From Planctobacterium marinum (lineage in GTDB: Bacteria; Pseudomonadota; Gammaproteobacteria; Enterobacterales; Alteromonadaceae): 64,000 nucleotides of DNA. The notes below the pieces were generated by a model that did not search any database, was not told where the DNA came from, and saw only the letters and a list, made by a program, of their open reading frames with translations. The DNA lies in NCBI RefSeq assembly GCF_020687805.1, contig NZ_JAJEWQ010000002.1, positions 1-64,000 of the forward strand, given 5' to 3'. Below are positions 36,829 to 44,912 of the stretch, one piece after another. Within the stretch, counting starts at the first letter, position 1; each line of letters starts with the position of its first letter. Made by a program: the position numbers and the translations under genes.

Positions 36829-38165
36829 TGGCAGAAGTAATCGAAAAGGCTGATATATATCTGTGGGATACATTGATAGGCTCAGTCACTTGGCAAAGGG
36901 GATTGGGGTTCTTTGAGTATTCAAAGCATTTTCAGCGTTCGGGCATTGAGTTGTCACCAATTAAGATGCCGTTAAGCGGTAAGTCTTATTCGTTTGGTGA
37001 TTTATCAAAAGAAACCTTTAAAGGTTTGCCAGGAATGTTGGCCGATAGTTTGCCGGACAAGTTTGGTAACCGATTAATTGACCAGTGGCTAGAGCATAAA
37101 TCTCGCGATCCAGAATCATTCAGTCCAATAGAGCGTCTTTGTTATATCGGCTCTCGTGGTATGGGGGGGTTAGAGTTTAAGCCGACTGTTGGTGAGATCA
37201 AAGAAAGCGTATCTGAGATTCAATTAAGTGAGCTTGTTGATCTGGCGAATGAGGCGCTCCAAGAAAAGACTGAGTTAAATACGACGTTTGCTCATGAGAG
37301 TCAGGATGCGCGACGCGAAACTGTTGAGCAAATTATTTTAGTTGGTACATCAGCTGGCGGTGCGCGAGCAAAAGCGGTTATTGCTTGGAATAAAGAAACC
37401 AATGTCATTAAAACTGGTCAAGCCCCGGCTGGTGAAGGTTTCGATTACTACTTGTTAAAGTTTGATGGCGTTGATGGCAATAAAGATAAGGAGTTGCTTT
37501 CAGATCCGAAAGGTTTTGGTTTACTTGAATACGCTTATTACTTAATGGCCCTGGATGCTGGCGTTGAAATGAATGAATGTCGCTTGTTTGAAGAAAACGG
37601 GCGTTCTCACTTTATGACCAGGCGCTTTGACAGGCTTAATGGTGGTGACAAGATTCATATGCAATCGCTGTGTGGTATGGCTCACTATGATTTCAACGTA
37701 TCTGGCGGCTACTCTTATGAGCAGGCGATAGGCGTTATGCGTGAGCTAGGTTTATCGGCCAAAGAAATTGAGCAGTTCTATTTGCGGATGGTTTTCAATG
37801 TGGTGTCTGTTAACCAAGATGATCACACAAAGAACATTTCATTTTTAATGGATCAGTCTGGTGTTTGGCGGCTGTCGCCAGCTTACGATATCACTTATAG
37901 TAATGGTACTGGCTGGACAAGTAAGCATCAAATGACCATTAATGGTAAAACACGAGATATTCAGTTGGACGATTTATTAGCTGTGGCGCATTTTGCTGAC
38001 ATTGGTAAAGCGAAAGCTAAGAAAGTGGTAAAGGCTGTGGTGGAGACGGTTTCTAATTGGTCGCATTACGCGAATAAATCCGGTTTGGTCGCCTTTGGCT
38101 ATATGGATGAACTTGTGGCCGAAGTTGGCAAAGCTCATCGCCTGTACTTGGGGGAGGACTTATAG
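36828..38165 (+). CDS. hipA: HipA-family serine/threonine kinase toxin
   Basis: The 445-aa protein has the HipA N-terminal subdomain (ADIYLWDTLIGSVTW, GKSYSFGDLSKETFKGLPGMLADSLPD) and the kinase domain: a Gly-rich GTSAGGARAKA loop, catalytic NQDDHTKN and the metal-binding SPAYDIT. All key residues are present, so it is probably active. HipA of E. coli phosphorylates GltX; others hit different targets, and this target is unknown. It is coupled to hipB. Full length for the family. Confidence 0.87.
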   Translation: MAEVIEKADIYLWDTLIGSVTWQRGLGFFEYSKHFQRSGIELSPIKMPLSGKSYSFGDLSKETFKGLPGMLADSLPDKFGNRLIDQWLEHKSRDPESFSPIERLCYIGSRGMGGLEFKPTVGEIKESVSEIQLSELVDLANEALQEKTELNTTFAHESQDARRETVEQIILVGTSAGGARAKAVIAWNKETNVIKTGQAPAGEGFDYYLLKFDGVDGNKDKELLSDPKGFGLLEYAYYLMALDAGVEMNECRLFEENGRSHFMTRRFDRLNGGDKIHMQSLCGMAHYDFNVSGGYSYEQAIGVMRELGLSAKEIEQFYLRMVFNVVSVNQDDHTKNISFLMDQSGVWRLSPAYDITYSNGTGWTSKHQMTINGKTRDIQLDDLLAVAHFADIGKAKAKKVVKAVVETVSNWSHYANKSGLVAFGYMDELVAEVGKAHRLYLGEDL

Positions 38166-38417
38166 TCTTCAATGTGGGGCAAACTGCCAAAGCTCAATGT
38201 TTCGCTGAAGAAATTATGGCTTATTTATGAGGGGCGCTATGTTTGCATTTGCTCAAAGTTGTCATGGAACAATATTGCTCTGACCCTCCGCTTCCTTAAA
38301 GCTGCCGTCCACCACTTTAATCTTATGTTTAAAAGTTAGGTTCTTTTTTATGTAAATTAAGTGCGTCATTGGCGTATTTTTGTTTAGTGTTAAAGTCACC
38401 AAATAGTAAATATTGAA

Positions 38418-38567
38418 ATGCCTATATTCACCAAGTTCATAACTGAGTTGATGACCGACGACGAACAAATTTATATGTTATTGGCTTACCCGAAAAATGT
38501 GCAGGACAACCTGACAGACGCACAGCTTAAAAAGCTAAAGCAAATCGTAGAGAGGTGGTCAGAATGA
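38418..38567 (+). pseudogene. internally deleted HigB/RelE-like toxin
   Basis: A 49-codon frame starts at ATG 38418 and stops at 38567. It begins MPIFTKFITELMTDDE, like the N-terminus of HigB-2/RelE-type toxins, and then jumps directly to the family C-terminus QIYMLLAYPKNVQDNLTDAQ with ERWSE. The central 50-60 residues that normally carry the RNase active site (the GGLRKIR and GKGKRGG region) are missing, without a frameshift. It overlaps the antitoxin start by 4 bp (ATGA), the normal operon arrangement. It should be non-toxic. A minus-strand frame here is not credible. Confidence 0.75.
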
Positions 38568-38854
38568 ATGACGACTTGTTTAAACAATTAATAGAGAGTG
38601 TTGGTCAAGCCAACGATATCATCAAAGGTAATGCCAGGCCTACCCGTACAACGAAGTTTGCTGAGCCGCAAGTAAGAGCCATTCGCGCCAAAACAGGATT
38701 AACACAAGCCCGATTTGCTGACGTATTGGGTGTGAGCAAACGCACGTTAGAAAATTGGGAGCAAGGCCGCCGCCATCCAACAGGTCCTGCTCGCGCCTTA
38801 CTTAAAATTTTAGATGCTGATCCCAAGCACGCATTGGAAGCACTTAACCAATAA
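38564..38854 (+). CDS. higA: HigA/NadS-like XRE antitoxin
   Basis: The 96-aa protein starts at ATG 38564 with the ATGA overlap; a GTG 9 bases upstream is also in frame. The C-terminal half is an XRE HTH (VRAIRAKTGLTQARFADVLG and SKRTLENWEQGRRHPTGPA) ending LLKILDADPKHALEAL, typical of antitoxins paired with HigB-2-type toxins. It looks intact although its toxin is internally deleted. It could still bind its own promoter or neutralise related toxins elsewhere. Confidence 0.83.
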   Translation: MNDDLFKQLIESVGQANDIIKGNARPTRTTKFAEPQVRAIRAKTGLTQARFADVLGVSKRTLENWEQGRRHPTGPARALLKILDADPKHALEALNQ

Positions 38855-38942
38855 ACGACCTTTAAAAGTTTGTCAGATTCAGGGCTGACCTTTTCATCGG
38901 TTTTGCGTTAAGGTGATAAGACGCTATCCTCGCGAGTGACTG

Positions 38943-39809
38943 ATGAAGATTACCATTCTTGCTAACAGGGACCTGCACGCAAACATTGCGCTTAATCTGC
39001 TACGGCCCTTATTTGAACAACATAATGTGACCGTGTTTTTGTCTGAGTCTGTAGGCTTGCCGAAAAAGGACTGGGTAATACCTGAGGCGTTAAAGCAACT
39101 GAAGTTTTTAGAGCAGGCATTGTTTAATCAGGTGATTTGCCCGTTGGCAGAGCAGCAAAAAAACAAAGCGCGTTATCTGACTTTTGATGAGCTGGGAGAA
39201 CTAGGCGGAAATAGTGGCGAAAATGGTTGCCGTGTATTGGAAAACATTAATCAGCCAGAGGGGCTGGCAACATTTAAAGCATCTGAACCTGACCTGGTAA
39301 TTTCCATCCGCTTTGGCAAAATCATCAAATCTCCGGTTATCCAGGGGCCCAGATTGGGCGTGCTAAACCTTCATTCCGGATTGCTGCCGCAATACCAGGG
39401 CATACTGACCACCTTACATTCTCTGCTTGCCGGAGAGTCACAGGTAGGTTGCACACTGCATTATATTGATTCCGGTGACATAGATACCGGGAGCATTATC
39501 GATACTGCAAGGGTATCGGTTGATAGCTCTGTATCTTTGTTTGGGCACGTTCTTAAGTTATACCCGCTCGGCGTGCAAATGATACTCAAGGCCGTTGAAC
39601 AGTTGCAGCTGTGTGGGCAACTGGATTGTTACGAGCAGGATATAACCCGACAGCGATATTTTGGTTTGCCTGAAACCGAGCACTTTACGGCGCTTGCACG
39701 ACAAGGTTTTGCGCTCTGGCATCAGGAGGAAGTTATCGAGGTATTGCAGCGCTATGTGCCGCAAGACAAGGTGAGGGAAATAACCAGGCTGAGCGGACAC
39801 TCAGCCTGA
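38943..39809 (+). CDS. formyltransferase-family protein
   Basis: The 288-aa protein has the formyltransferase fold: a Rossmann-like start (MKITILANRDLHANIALNLL), VISIRFGKIIKS, the catalytic-region HSGLLPQYQG (His), and GCTLHYIDSGDIDTGSII with the conserved Asp. Methionyl-tRNA formyltransferase has the same pattern, but here the C-terminal tRNA-binding domain is absent and the Asn before the loop is replaced (SIRFGK). It probably transfers formyl from 10-formyl-THF to a sugar amine or other small amine. No pathway genes are adjacent; a convergent aguB follows. Confidence 0.7.
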   Translation: MKITILANRDLHANIALNLLRPLFEQHNVTVFLSESVGLPKKDWVIPEALKQLKFLEQALFNQVICPLAEQQKNKARYLTFDELGELGGNSGENGCRVLENINQPEGLATFKASEPDLVISIRFGKIIKSPVIQGPRLGVLNLHSGLLPQYQGILTTLHSLLAGESQVGCTLHYIDSGDIDTGSIIDTARVSVDSSVSLFGHVLKLYPLGVQMILKAVEQLQLCGQLDCYEQDITRQRYFGLPETEHFTALARQGFALWHQEEVIEVLQRYVPQDKVREITRLSGHSA

Positions 39810-39817
39810 GAGTATGA

Positions 39818-40711
39818 TTAACTGCGCCAGCGCTTGGTGAGATCCTGATAATCGTCAATGCGGCGATCTCTGAAATAAGGCCAGATACGACGCACCGATT
39901 CACATCGCTGCATATCAAAGGTCACCATCAGATTTTCTTCTTTATTAGCGGATGCACTGGCGAGAATTTCACCTTGAGGGCCGGCGATAAAACTCTGTCC
40001 CCAAAACTGAATACCAGGATCGCCCACCATAGGTGAGGCTTCAAAGCCGGTGCGGTTGGCCACCATAACAGGTAATGAGTTAGCAACCGCATGACCGCGC
40101 TGAATGGTTTGCCATGCGCCAAATTGTCTTTGCTGCTCTTCTTCGCTGTCGGTTTTATCCCAGCCGATTGCTGTGGGATAAAGCAGAATTTCTGCTCCGG
40201 CCATAGCCATCAATCGGGCGGCCTCCGGATACCACTGGTCCCAACAAACCAATACGCCTAAACGGCCCACGGAGGTGTCAATCGGGGTAAAACCCAGGTC
40301 GCCAGGAGTAAAATAGAACTTCTCATAAAAGCCCGGATCATCCGGAATATGCATCTTGCGGTATTTACCCACCATGCCCTGTTTGCCGTCAAACACCACT
40401 GCGGTGTTGTGATACAGCCCAGCAGCGCGTTTTTCAAACAGAGAGGTCACCAGAACGATATTCAGATCGGCCGCGATTTGCGCAAAATAGTCGGTGGCAG
40501 GGCCAGGGATCGGCTCTGCCAGATTAAAAAAATCGGTGTTTTCTTCCTGGCAAAAATACAGGGTGCTGTGCAGCTCCTGTAGCATCACCAGTTGACAGCC
40601 TTCTTTGGCCAGACGTTCGATTTGGACCTTACTGGCTTCCCAGTTTTTGTGTTTGTCGTTGTCGGCAATGGCCTGTTGCACCAGACCAACGGTGAGCTTG
40701 CGGTCACTCAT
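39818..40711 (-). CDS. aguB: N-carbamoylputrescine amidase
   Basis: The 297-aa nitrilase-superfamily enzyme converts N-carbamoylputrescine to putrescine, CO2 and ammonia. The triad is visible: Glu in MLQELHS (about 44), Lys in GKYRKMHIPD (about 118) and Cys in LVCWDQWYPEA (about 155). It closely resembles AguB and overlaps aguA by 8 bp, so the pair makes putrescine from agmatine. The operon order is aguA then aguB on the minus strand. Confidence 0.93.
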   Translation of the reverse strand: MSDRKLTVGLVQQAIADNDKHKNWEASKVQIERLAKEGCQLVMLQELHSTLYFCQEENTDFFNLAEPIPGPATDYFAQIAADLNIVLVTSLFEKRAAGLYHNTAVVFDGKQGMVGKYRKMHIPDDPGFYEKFYFTPGDLGFTPIDTSVGRLGVLVCWDQWYPEAARLMAMAGAEILLYPTAIGWDKTDSEEEQQRQFGAWQTIQRGHAVANSLPVMVANRTGFEASPMVGDPGIQFWGQSFIAGPQGEILASASANKEENLMVTFDMQRCESVRRIWPYFRDRRIDDYQDLTKRWRS

Positions 40712-41765
40712 AAACTGTCACTCCACGGTTTAACTGTTCAATAATTTCAGGCTTTAAAGTGTTTGTGGGTACTTGCATACTGATGCAGTGCAAGCTACCG
40801 TACTGCTCTACTAATGCCCGACAATTTACCGGTATAACCTTGTAGTCCGGATAGGCTTTTTCAAGGGTCTGAATCGCCAGATTGTCTTCTGCTTCGTCGT
40901 ACACTGGTGCAAAAACGTGTTTATTGCTGAGCAGGTAGTTGGCGTAAGACGCAGGCAATCTGTCACCTTCTTTATTGACAATGTGGGGTAGCGGTAATTC
41001 AAAAATTTCACTATCCGGCAATTGTTGCTGGCATTCATTCCGCAGATCATTGAGTCCCTGAAAATGGCTGTCTTCCGGGCGATTAAAGGCGGTCTGGATC
41101 ACTAAATGATTTTTCGGGGTAAACCGCACCAGGGTATCTATATGGCCGTCGGTATCGTCGCCTTCCAGGTGGCCGTGCTTTAAAATAATCGTGCGCTTTG
41201 CGCCTAACTGCTCGGCAAAGCGCTTTTCATAACTGGCCAGTGTCATGTCGCCATTGCGTTCAGGATTGGTCAGACAAAGTTCGGTGGACAATAATAAACC
41301 GTCACCATTGATTTCCAGCGCGCCGCCTTCCAGCACCAGGTCAAATTCGGTTAATTGTTTGCGACACATATCTGCCAGATAGGCGCAATTTACCCGGTTG
41401 TCTTTACTGGCATCAAATTTGTTGCCCCAACCGTTAAAGGTAAAACTCACCGGATAGCGATGGCCACTTAACTCGCAGGTTAAAAAGCCATAATCCCGAA
41501 TCCAGGTGTCGTTGTAATCGGCAGGCAGCAACATCACGCTGGAGCTGGGATGCAGTCTTTCCTGCAACAGGGGAATTTGCTCCGGGCGCGCCAACAAAAT
41601 AACCGGGCAGGAGTAGGTATTCAGTTTGTTGATCAGCGAGATGTAAGTGTTTTGCACATCTTCCAGCCAGTCAGCCCAGTCTGTCTGGGCATCAGGCCAA
41701 CTGAGTAAAATCGCTTCCTGAGATACCCATTCAGGTAATAATCGAGGTACAGATCCCATAATCAT
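40704..41765 (-). CDS. aguA: agmatine deiminase
   Basis: The 353-aa enzyme hydrolyses agmatine to N-carbamoylputrescine. The sequence has the deiminase fold and motifs: WPDAQTDWADW, DYNDTWIRDYG, LEGGALEINGDG, HLEGDDTDGHID (His and Asp) and the C-terminal Cys in YGSLHCISMQVP. ATG 41765 is chosen; an upstream frame begins with TTG at 41789 and lies in the promoter, where a TATAAT -10 sits at 41789-41794. ATG 41759 is also possible. Length fits AguA. Confidence 0.93.
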   Translation of the reverse strand: MIMGSVPRLLPEWVSQEAILLSWPDAQTDWADWLEDVQNTYISLINKLNTYSCPVILLARPEQIPLLQERLHPSSSVMLLPADYNDTWIRDYGFLTCELSGHRYPVSFTFNGWGNKFDASKDNRVNCAYLADMCRKQLTEFDLVLEGGALEINGDGLLLSTELCLTNPERNGDMTLASYEKRFAEQLGAKRTIILKHGHLEGDDTDGHIDTLVRFTPKNHLVIQTAFNRPEDSHFQGLNDLRNECQQQLPDSEIFELPLPHIVNKEGDRLPASYANYLLSNKHVFAPVYDEAEDNLAIQTLEKAYPDYKVIPVNCRALVEQYGSLHCISMQVPTNTLKPEIIEQLNRGVTVYE

Positions 41766-41870
41766 TTTCGTTAAGGATAAAGGTGGCAATTATAGCGTGG
41801 GATCTGGCAAAAAGTTTAGATTAATGAAAGAAAAAATAGTGATTTTGCGTTGAAGATTTAAAGGGGGGAG

Positions 41871-41892
41871 TTCCCCGAGTGGCATCGGGGAA
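41871..41892 (-). terminator. hairpin after the 3-hydroxybutyrate dehydrogenase gene
   Basis: TTCCCCGA-GTGGCA-TCGGGGAA forms an 8-bp stem just after the bdhA stop on the minus strand. The trailing sequence is pyrimidine-rich (CTCCCCCCTTT) and not a classic T-run, so it is a moderate terminator. Confidence 0.5.
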
Positions 41893-41908
41893 ACGCCAAT
41901 AACAAAAA

Positions 41909-42667
41909 TTATCGAACTGTCCAGCCGCCATCCAGCACCAGTGACTGGCCGGTCATGTTGCGGGCTTCTTTGGCCATCAGGAATTTCGCCGTATGGGCAA
42001 TCTCAGCGATATCGATAAAGGCCTTTTTCGGCATCGGCTCCAGCATAATATTGTTGATCACTTCTTCTTCACTGATGCCATGGGCCTGCGCCTGATCCGC
42101 GATTTGCTTTTCCACCAGAGGGGTTTTTACGTAGGCCGGGCAGATGGTGTTGATGGTGATATCGGTATCAGCAGTTTCCAGCGCCAGCACTTTGGAGAAT
42201 CCTGCCAGACCGTGTTTTGCGGCTACATAAGCGGATTTATAGGGGGATGCCACCAGACCGTGAATAGAGCCAATATTGATAATGCGACCAAAAGCCTGGT
42301 TACGCATACCGGGCAACAAGGCGCGGGTGAGCCGGGCCGGGCCGGTCAGCAGTATATCTACAATCAATTGCCAGCGATCCATGGGAAAACTCTCCAGCGG
42401 ACTGACATGTTGGATACCGGCATTGTTGATTAGCACGTCCACTGGTGCATCCAGCTGTTCTACCATGGCATCAATATCCTGTTGTGAAGTAACGTTTAAT
42501 ACGAAAGTCTGCGCTTCAATGCCTTCTTCCCGCAACACACTCTGTGCCTGTTGCAAAGCATCCGCATTCAGGTCGGTCAGAATAAGTTGATGCTCTTCGC
42601 CTAATAATCTGGCGACTCCCAGGCCGATACCACTGGCGGCACCGGTGATTAAAACTCTGTGTTTCAT
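41909..42667 (-). CDS. bdhA: 3-hydroxybutyrate dehydrogenase (SDR)
   Basis: The 252-aa short-chain dehydrogenase oxidises D-3-hydroxybutyrate to acetoacetate with NAD+. It has the GAASGIGLG cofactor loop, NNAGIQHVSP, catalytic Ser (INIGSIHG), YVAAKHG (Tyr and Lys) and the family-typical NTICPAYVKTPLVEKQI with the Q-rich helix that follows. These last features are characteristic of 3-hydroxybutyrate dehydrogenase. It overlaps the upstream depolymerase gene by 4 bp and is the last gene of the GntP-hydrolase-depolymerase-dehydrogenase operon. Confidence 0.92.
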   Translation of the reverse strand: MKHRVLITGAASGIGLGVARLLGEEHQLILTDLNADALQQAQSVLREEGIEAQTFVLNVTSQQDIDAMVEQLDAPVDVLINNAGIQHVSPLESFPMDRWQLIVDILLTGPARLTRALLPGMRNQAFGRIINIGSIHGLVASPYKSAYVAAKHGLAGFSKVLALETADTDITINTICPAYVKTPLVEKQIADQAQAHGISEEEVINNIMLEPMPKKAFIDIAEIAHTAKFLMAKEARNMTGQSLVLDGGWTVR

Positions 42668-43692
42668 TGTGCCTCTCCTGTGAAAGGTTGTGATTGCAAG
42701 CCATCAATCAGCTGCGTTATCGCCGTTAATTGCGCCCCAGAACGCTCGGCAAAATTATCCCCCGTGTAACCCCACCAGTCCCAACAGGCCAGTGGATTTA
42801 ATGGGTTACCGGAAGCCACCTGCGGATATAACAGCACCAGATTTTTCTGCTCTGCCAGACTGTTGAAGCCGCCATTTGCGATGTAATCCGTTCCAATAGT
42901 GGCGTAATTTTGCTGACAGCCATGGAAACTGACGTGCAGCTCACAGGGTTCACCTGCGGCACATTGCTCAGGCACGTACAACCAGGCGTTTTCGTCCAGT
43001 CCGGTGGCGCTGTCATTAACTTCTGTTGGCTGTGGAATAGTATAGAGCTGGCCGGTTGAAGGGCTTGACTCGTCCGCCGCTTGTTCAGGGTACAGCCAAT
43101 CCAGCATTACTTTGGCGGCGTTATAGTCGCAGTTATTGATAAAAGGTGTACTGGTTTCACTGCAGGCAACGCCAAAATCTTCGGTGGGTAAGCCGTGGTT
43201 GAAGGGCTTGTCCTGCACGTACTGAATGTGGGCTGTGGCTAGCAATGCCTGATATTGAGTATGCAGGGCATCTGAAACACTGGCCCCAACCCGATTGTCC
43301 AGGGTACCGTGCAACAACCAGACTCTGTCGTTTTTAAGGTTTTCCGGATTGGCTATCAGCGCTTTGTCAGCGGCGTATTTAACCGATTGGGTTAAGTCTT
43401 TTTGTTGCAGGGGCGCACCATCGGCCAGGCATTGCTTCATGGCCGTCATCAGGTTGCCTTCTGAGCAAAGGTACGGTCCTGCGGCCACAATACCGGCCCC
43501 GGAGACTTTGTCAGAATGGGCAATATGGTATTGATTCGCCATATAGCCACCGGAGGAAACGCCGGAAACCGTGATCTTGTTATTCAGTTCTAGCCTGAGC
43601 GGGTCAGTATCCGCCATTGCCTGATGAGCAGGCACTGAGACTGTGGCAATGACCAGACCACAGGCAACGAGATTGAGATAAGATTTTGCCAT
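42664..43692 (-). CDS. polyhydroxyalkanoate depolymerase, catalytic domain type 2
   Basis: The 342-aa secreted protein has a signal peptide (VACGLVIATVSVPAHQAMA). The lipase box GVSSGGYMANQYH lies near the N-terminus (Ser about 47), Asp is in HGTLDNRVG (about 131), and the oxyanion-type SFHGCQQNY lies late (about 256). This circularly permuted order defines type 2 short-chain PHA depolymerases. It lacks a separate linker or substrate-binding domain, so it may act on oligomers or amorphous PHB in the periplasm or outside. It is in an operon with a permease and bdhA. Confidence 0.87.
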   Translation of the reverse strand: MAKSYLNLVACGLVIATVSVPAHQAMADTDPLRLELNNKITVSGVSSGGYMANQYHIAHSDKVSGAGIVAAGPYLCSEGNLMTAMKQCLADGAPLQQKDLTQSVKYAADKALIANPENLKNDRVWLLHGTLDNRVGASVSDALHTQYQALLATAHIQYVQDKPFNHGLPTEDFGVACSETSTPFINNCDYNAAKVMLDWLYPEQAADESSPSTGQLYTIPQPTEVNDSATGLDENAWLYVPEQCAAGEPCELHVSFHGCQQNYATIGTDYIANGGFNSLAEQKNLVLLYPQVASGNPLNPLACWDWWGYTGDNFAERSGAQLTAITQLIDGLQSQPFTGEAQ

Positions 43693-43694
43693 AG

Positions 43695-44891
43695 CTACTG
43701 CTCCAAAAACTGTTTGATGGTATCTGCTTGTTGCTGGATGCCGTAAATGCCGTCCAGATGGCCCCAGTCCCCCTGAATTTCAGCATAGTGTGATGTTTTT
43801 CCGGCTTGCTGCAATTGCTGGTGGGCCTGTTTCGCCATCTCCGGAAACAACAATAAATCTCCGGTGGCGGGCAGAAACAGGGTTTCGGCCTGCACTTTGT
43901 TTAGCGCGTTCTGCAGGTTGCCTTCATGACCGGCGATAAATAACTGACAGGCTCGCACCAGATACAAAATATGATTGGCATCCATGCTGCTGGCGCGACC
44001 TTGTGCAGCGCTATATAGCCAGTCCACTACCTTAAAGTTTTGGGTGATACTGGCTGCAGGCCCTGCTTCCATGGCGGAATGCTGAGGGTTGAGCTGATTG
44101 AAAATACGCGGATGCATGGCTTCCTGAGTAATGGTTGCCAATGACCGGGTTAATCCGGCCAGCGGAGGCGTTTTGTCGTAATAATCACCCTGCTGCCAGT
44201 TGGGGTCGTTTAAAATTGGCGCAGACCACTTTTGCAGTCCGGCCACTAACCAGGCGTCCGCTTCAGCCACACCAATAACCGATATCATTTTACCCACCTG
44301 TTCCGGATAGGCCACCGCCCACTCGATGGCCTGCATCGAGCCCATGGAAGGCCCCACGACGGCATGCAGTTTTTTGATACCCAAACTGTCGGTAAGGGCT
44401 TTTTGCGCTTCCACAAAATCGCGAATAGTGACCACCGGAAATGACAAGCCCCAGGGTTTTCCGGTTTCCGGATTAATTGAGGCTGGGCCGGTAGTAATCA
44501 CTTGCTTATCATTGGCGTTGGCATTCACCAGGGTATCCATACTAATGACATAAAAGCGATTGGTATCAATGGCTTTTCCCGGTCCAATAATGGCATCCCA
44601 GTAACCGGGTTTGGCGTCCGATTCGTGATATTTACCAGCGGCATGGGAACTGCCGGTAAAATAATGGGTGATCAAAACGGCGTTTGATTTGTCCGCATTC
44701 AGTTGTCCGTAAGCTTCCCAGCCCAGGGTGACGTTAGGAATGGTTTTGCCATTGTGGGTTTGAAAATTGTCTATGCTGAAACGTTGTTTTTCCACCAGAA
44801 AGCTGGCCCAGCTAAACTGACAAAACAGCAGTAAACTGAGCAGGGCCAACAGGTGCTTGCGAAACAGGGGGAGACAGGGAATTTTTTTCAT
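43695..44891 (-). CDS. exported MetX-like alpha/beta hydrolase
   Basis: The 398-aa protein resembles homoserine O-acetyltransferase (MetX) in sequence but carries a signal peptide (LLALLSLLLFCQFSWA), so it cannot be a methionine enzyme. The catalytic Ser is in VVGPSMGSMQ (about 158), Asp in PATGDLLLF and His in GDWGHLDG near the end. The acyltransferase-specific GGSMGG is altered to GPSMGS. I infer a periplasmic hydrolase that cuts 3-hydroxybutyrate oligomers, because it sits between the permease and the depolymerase. The gap to each neighbour is 2 to 21 bp. Confidence 0.7.
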   Translation of the reverse strand: MKKIPCLPLFRKHLLALLSLLLFCQFSWASFLVEKQRFSIDNFQTHNGKTIPNVTLGWEAYGQLNADKSNAVLITHYFTGSSHAAGKYHESDAKPGYWDAIIGPGKAIDTNRFYVISMDTLVNANANDKQVITTGPASINPETGKPWGLSFPVVTIRDFVEAQKALTDSLGIKKLHAVVGPSMGSMQAIEWAVAYPEQVGKMISVIGVAEADAWLVAGLQKWSAPILNDPNWQQGDYYDKTPPLAGLTRSLATITQEAMHPRIFNQLNPQHSAMEAGPAASITQNFKVVDWLYSAAQGRASSMDANHILYLVRACQLFIAGHEGNLQNALNKVQAETLFLPATGDLLLFPEMAKQAHQQLQQAGKTSHYAEIQGDWGHLDGIYGIQQQADTIKQFLEQ

Positions 44892-44912
44892 GGTTGTTGC
44901 ATCTCAGTCAAC

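Noticed and set aside
38262-38468. 68-codon minus-strand ORF before the HigB/HigA locus
   Set aside because: It overlaps the plus-strand toxin remnant, which has clear family similarity and a proper stop/start overlap.
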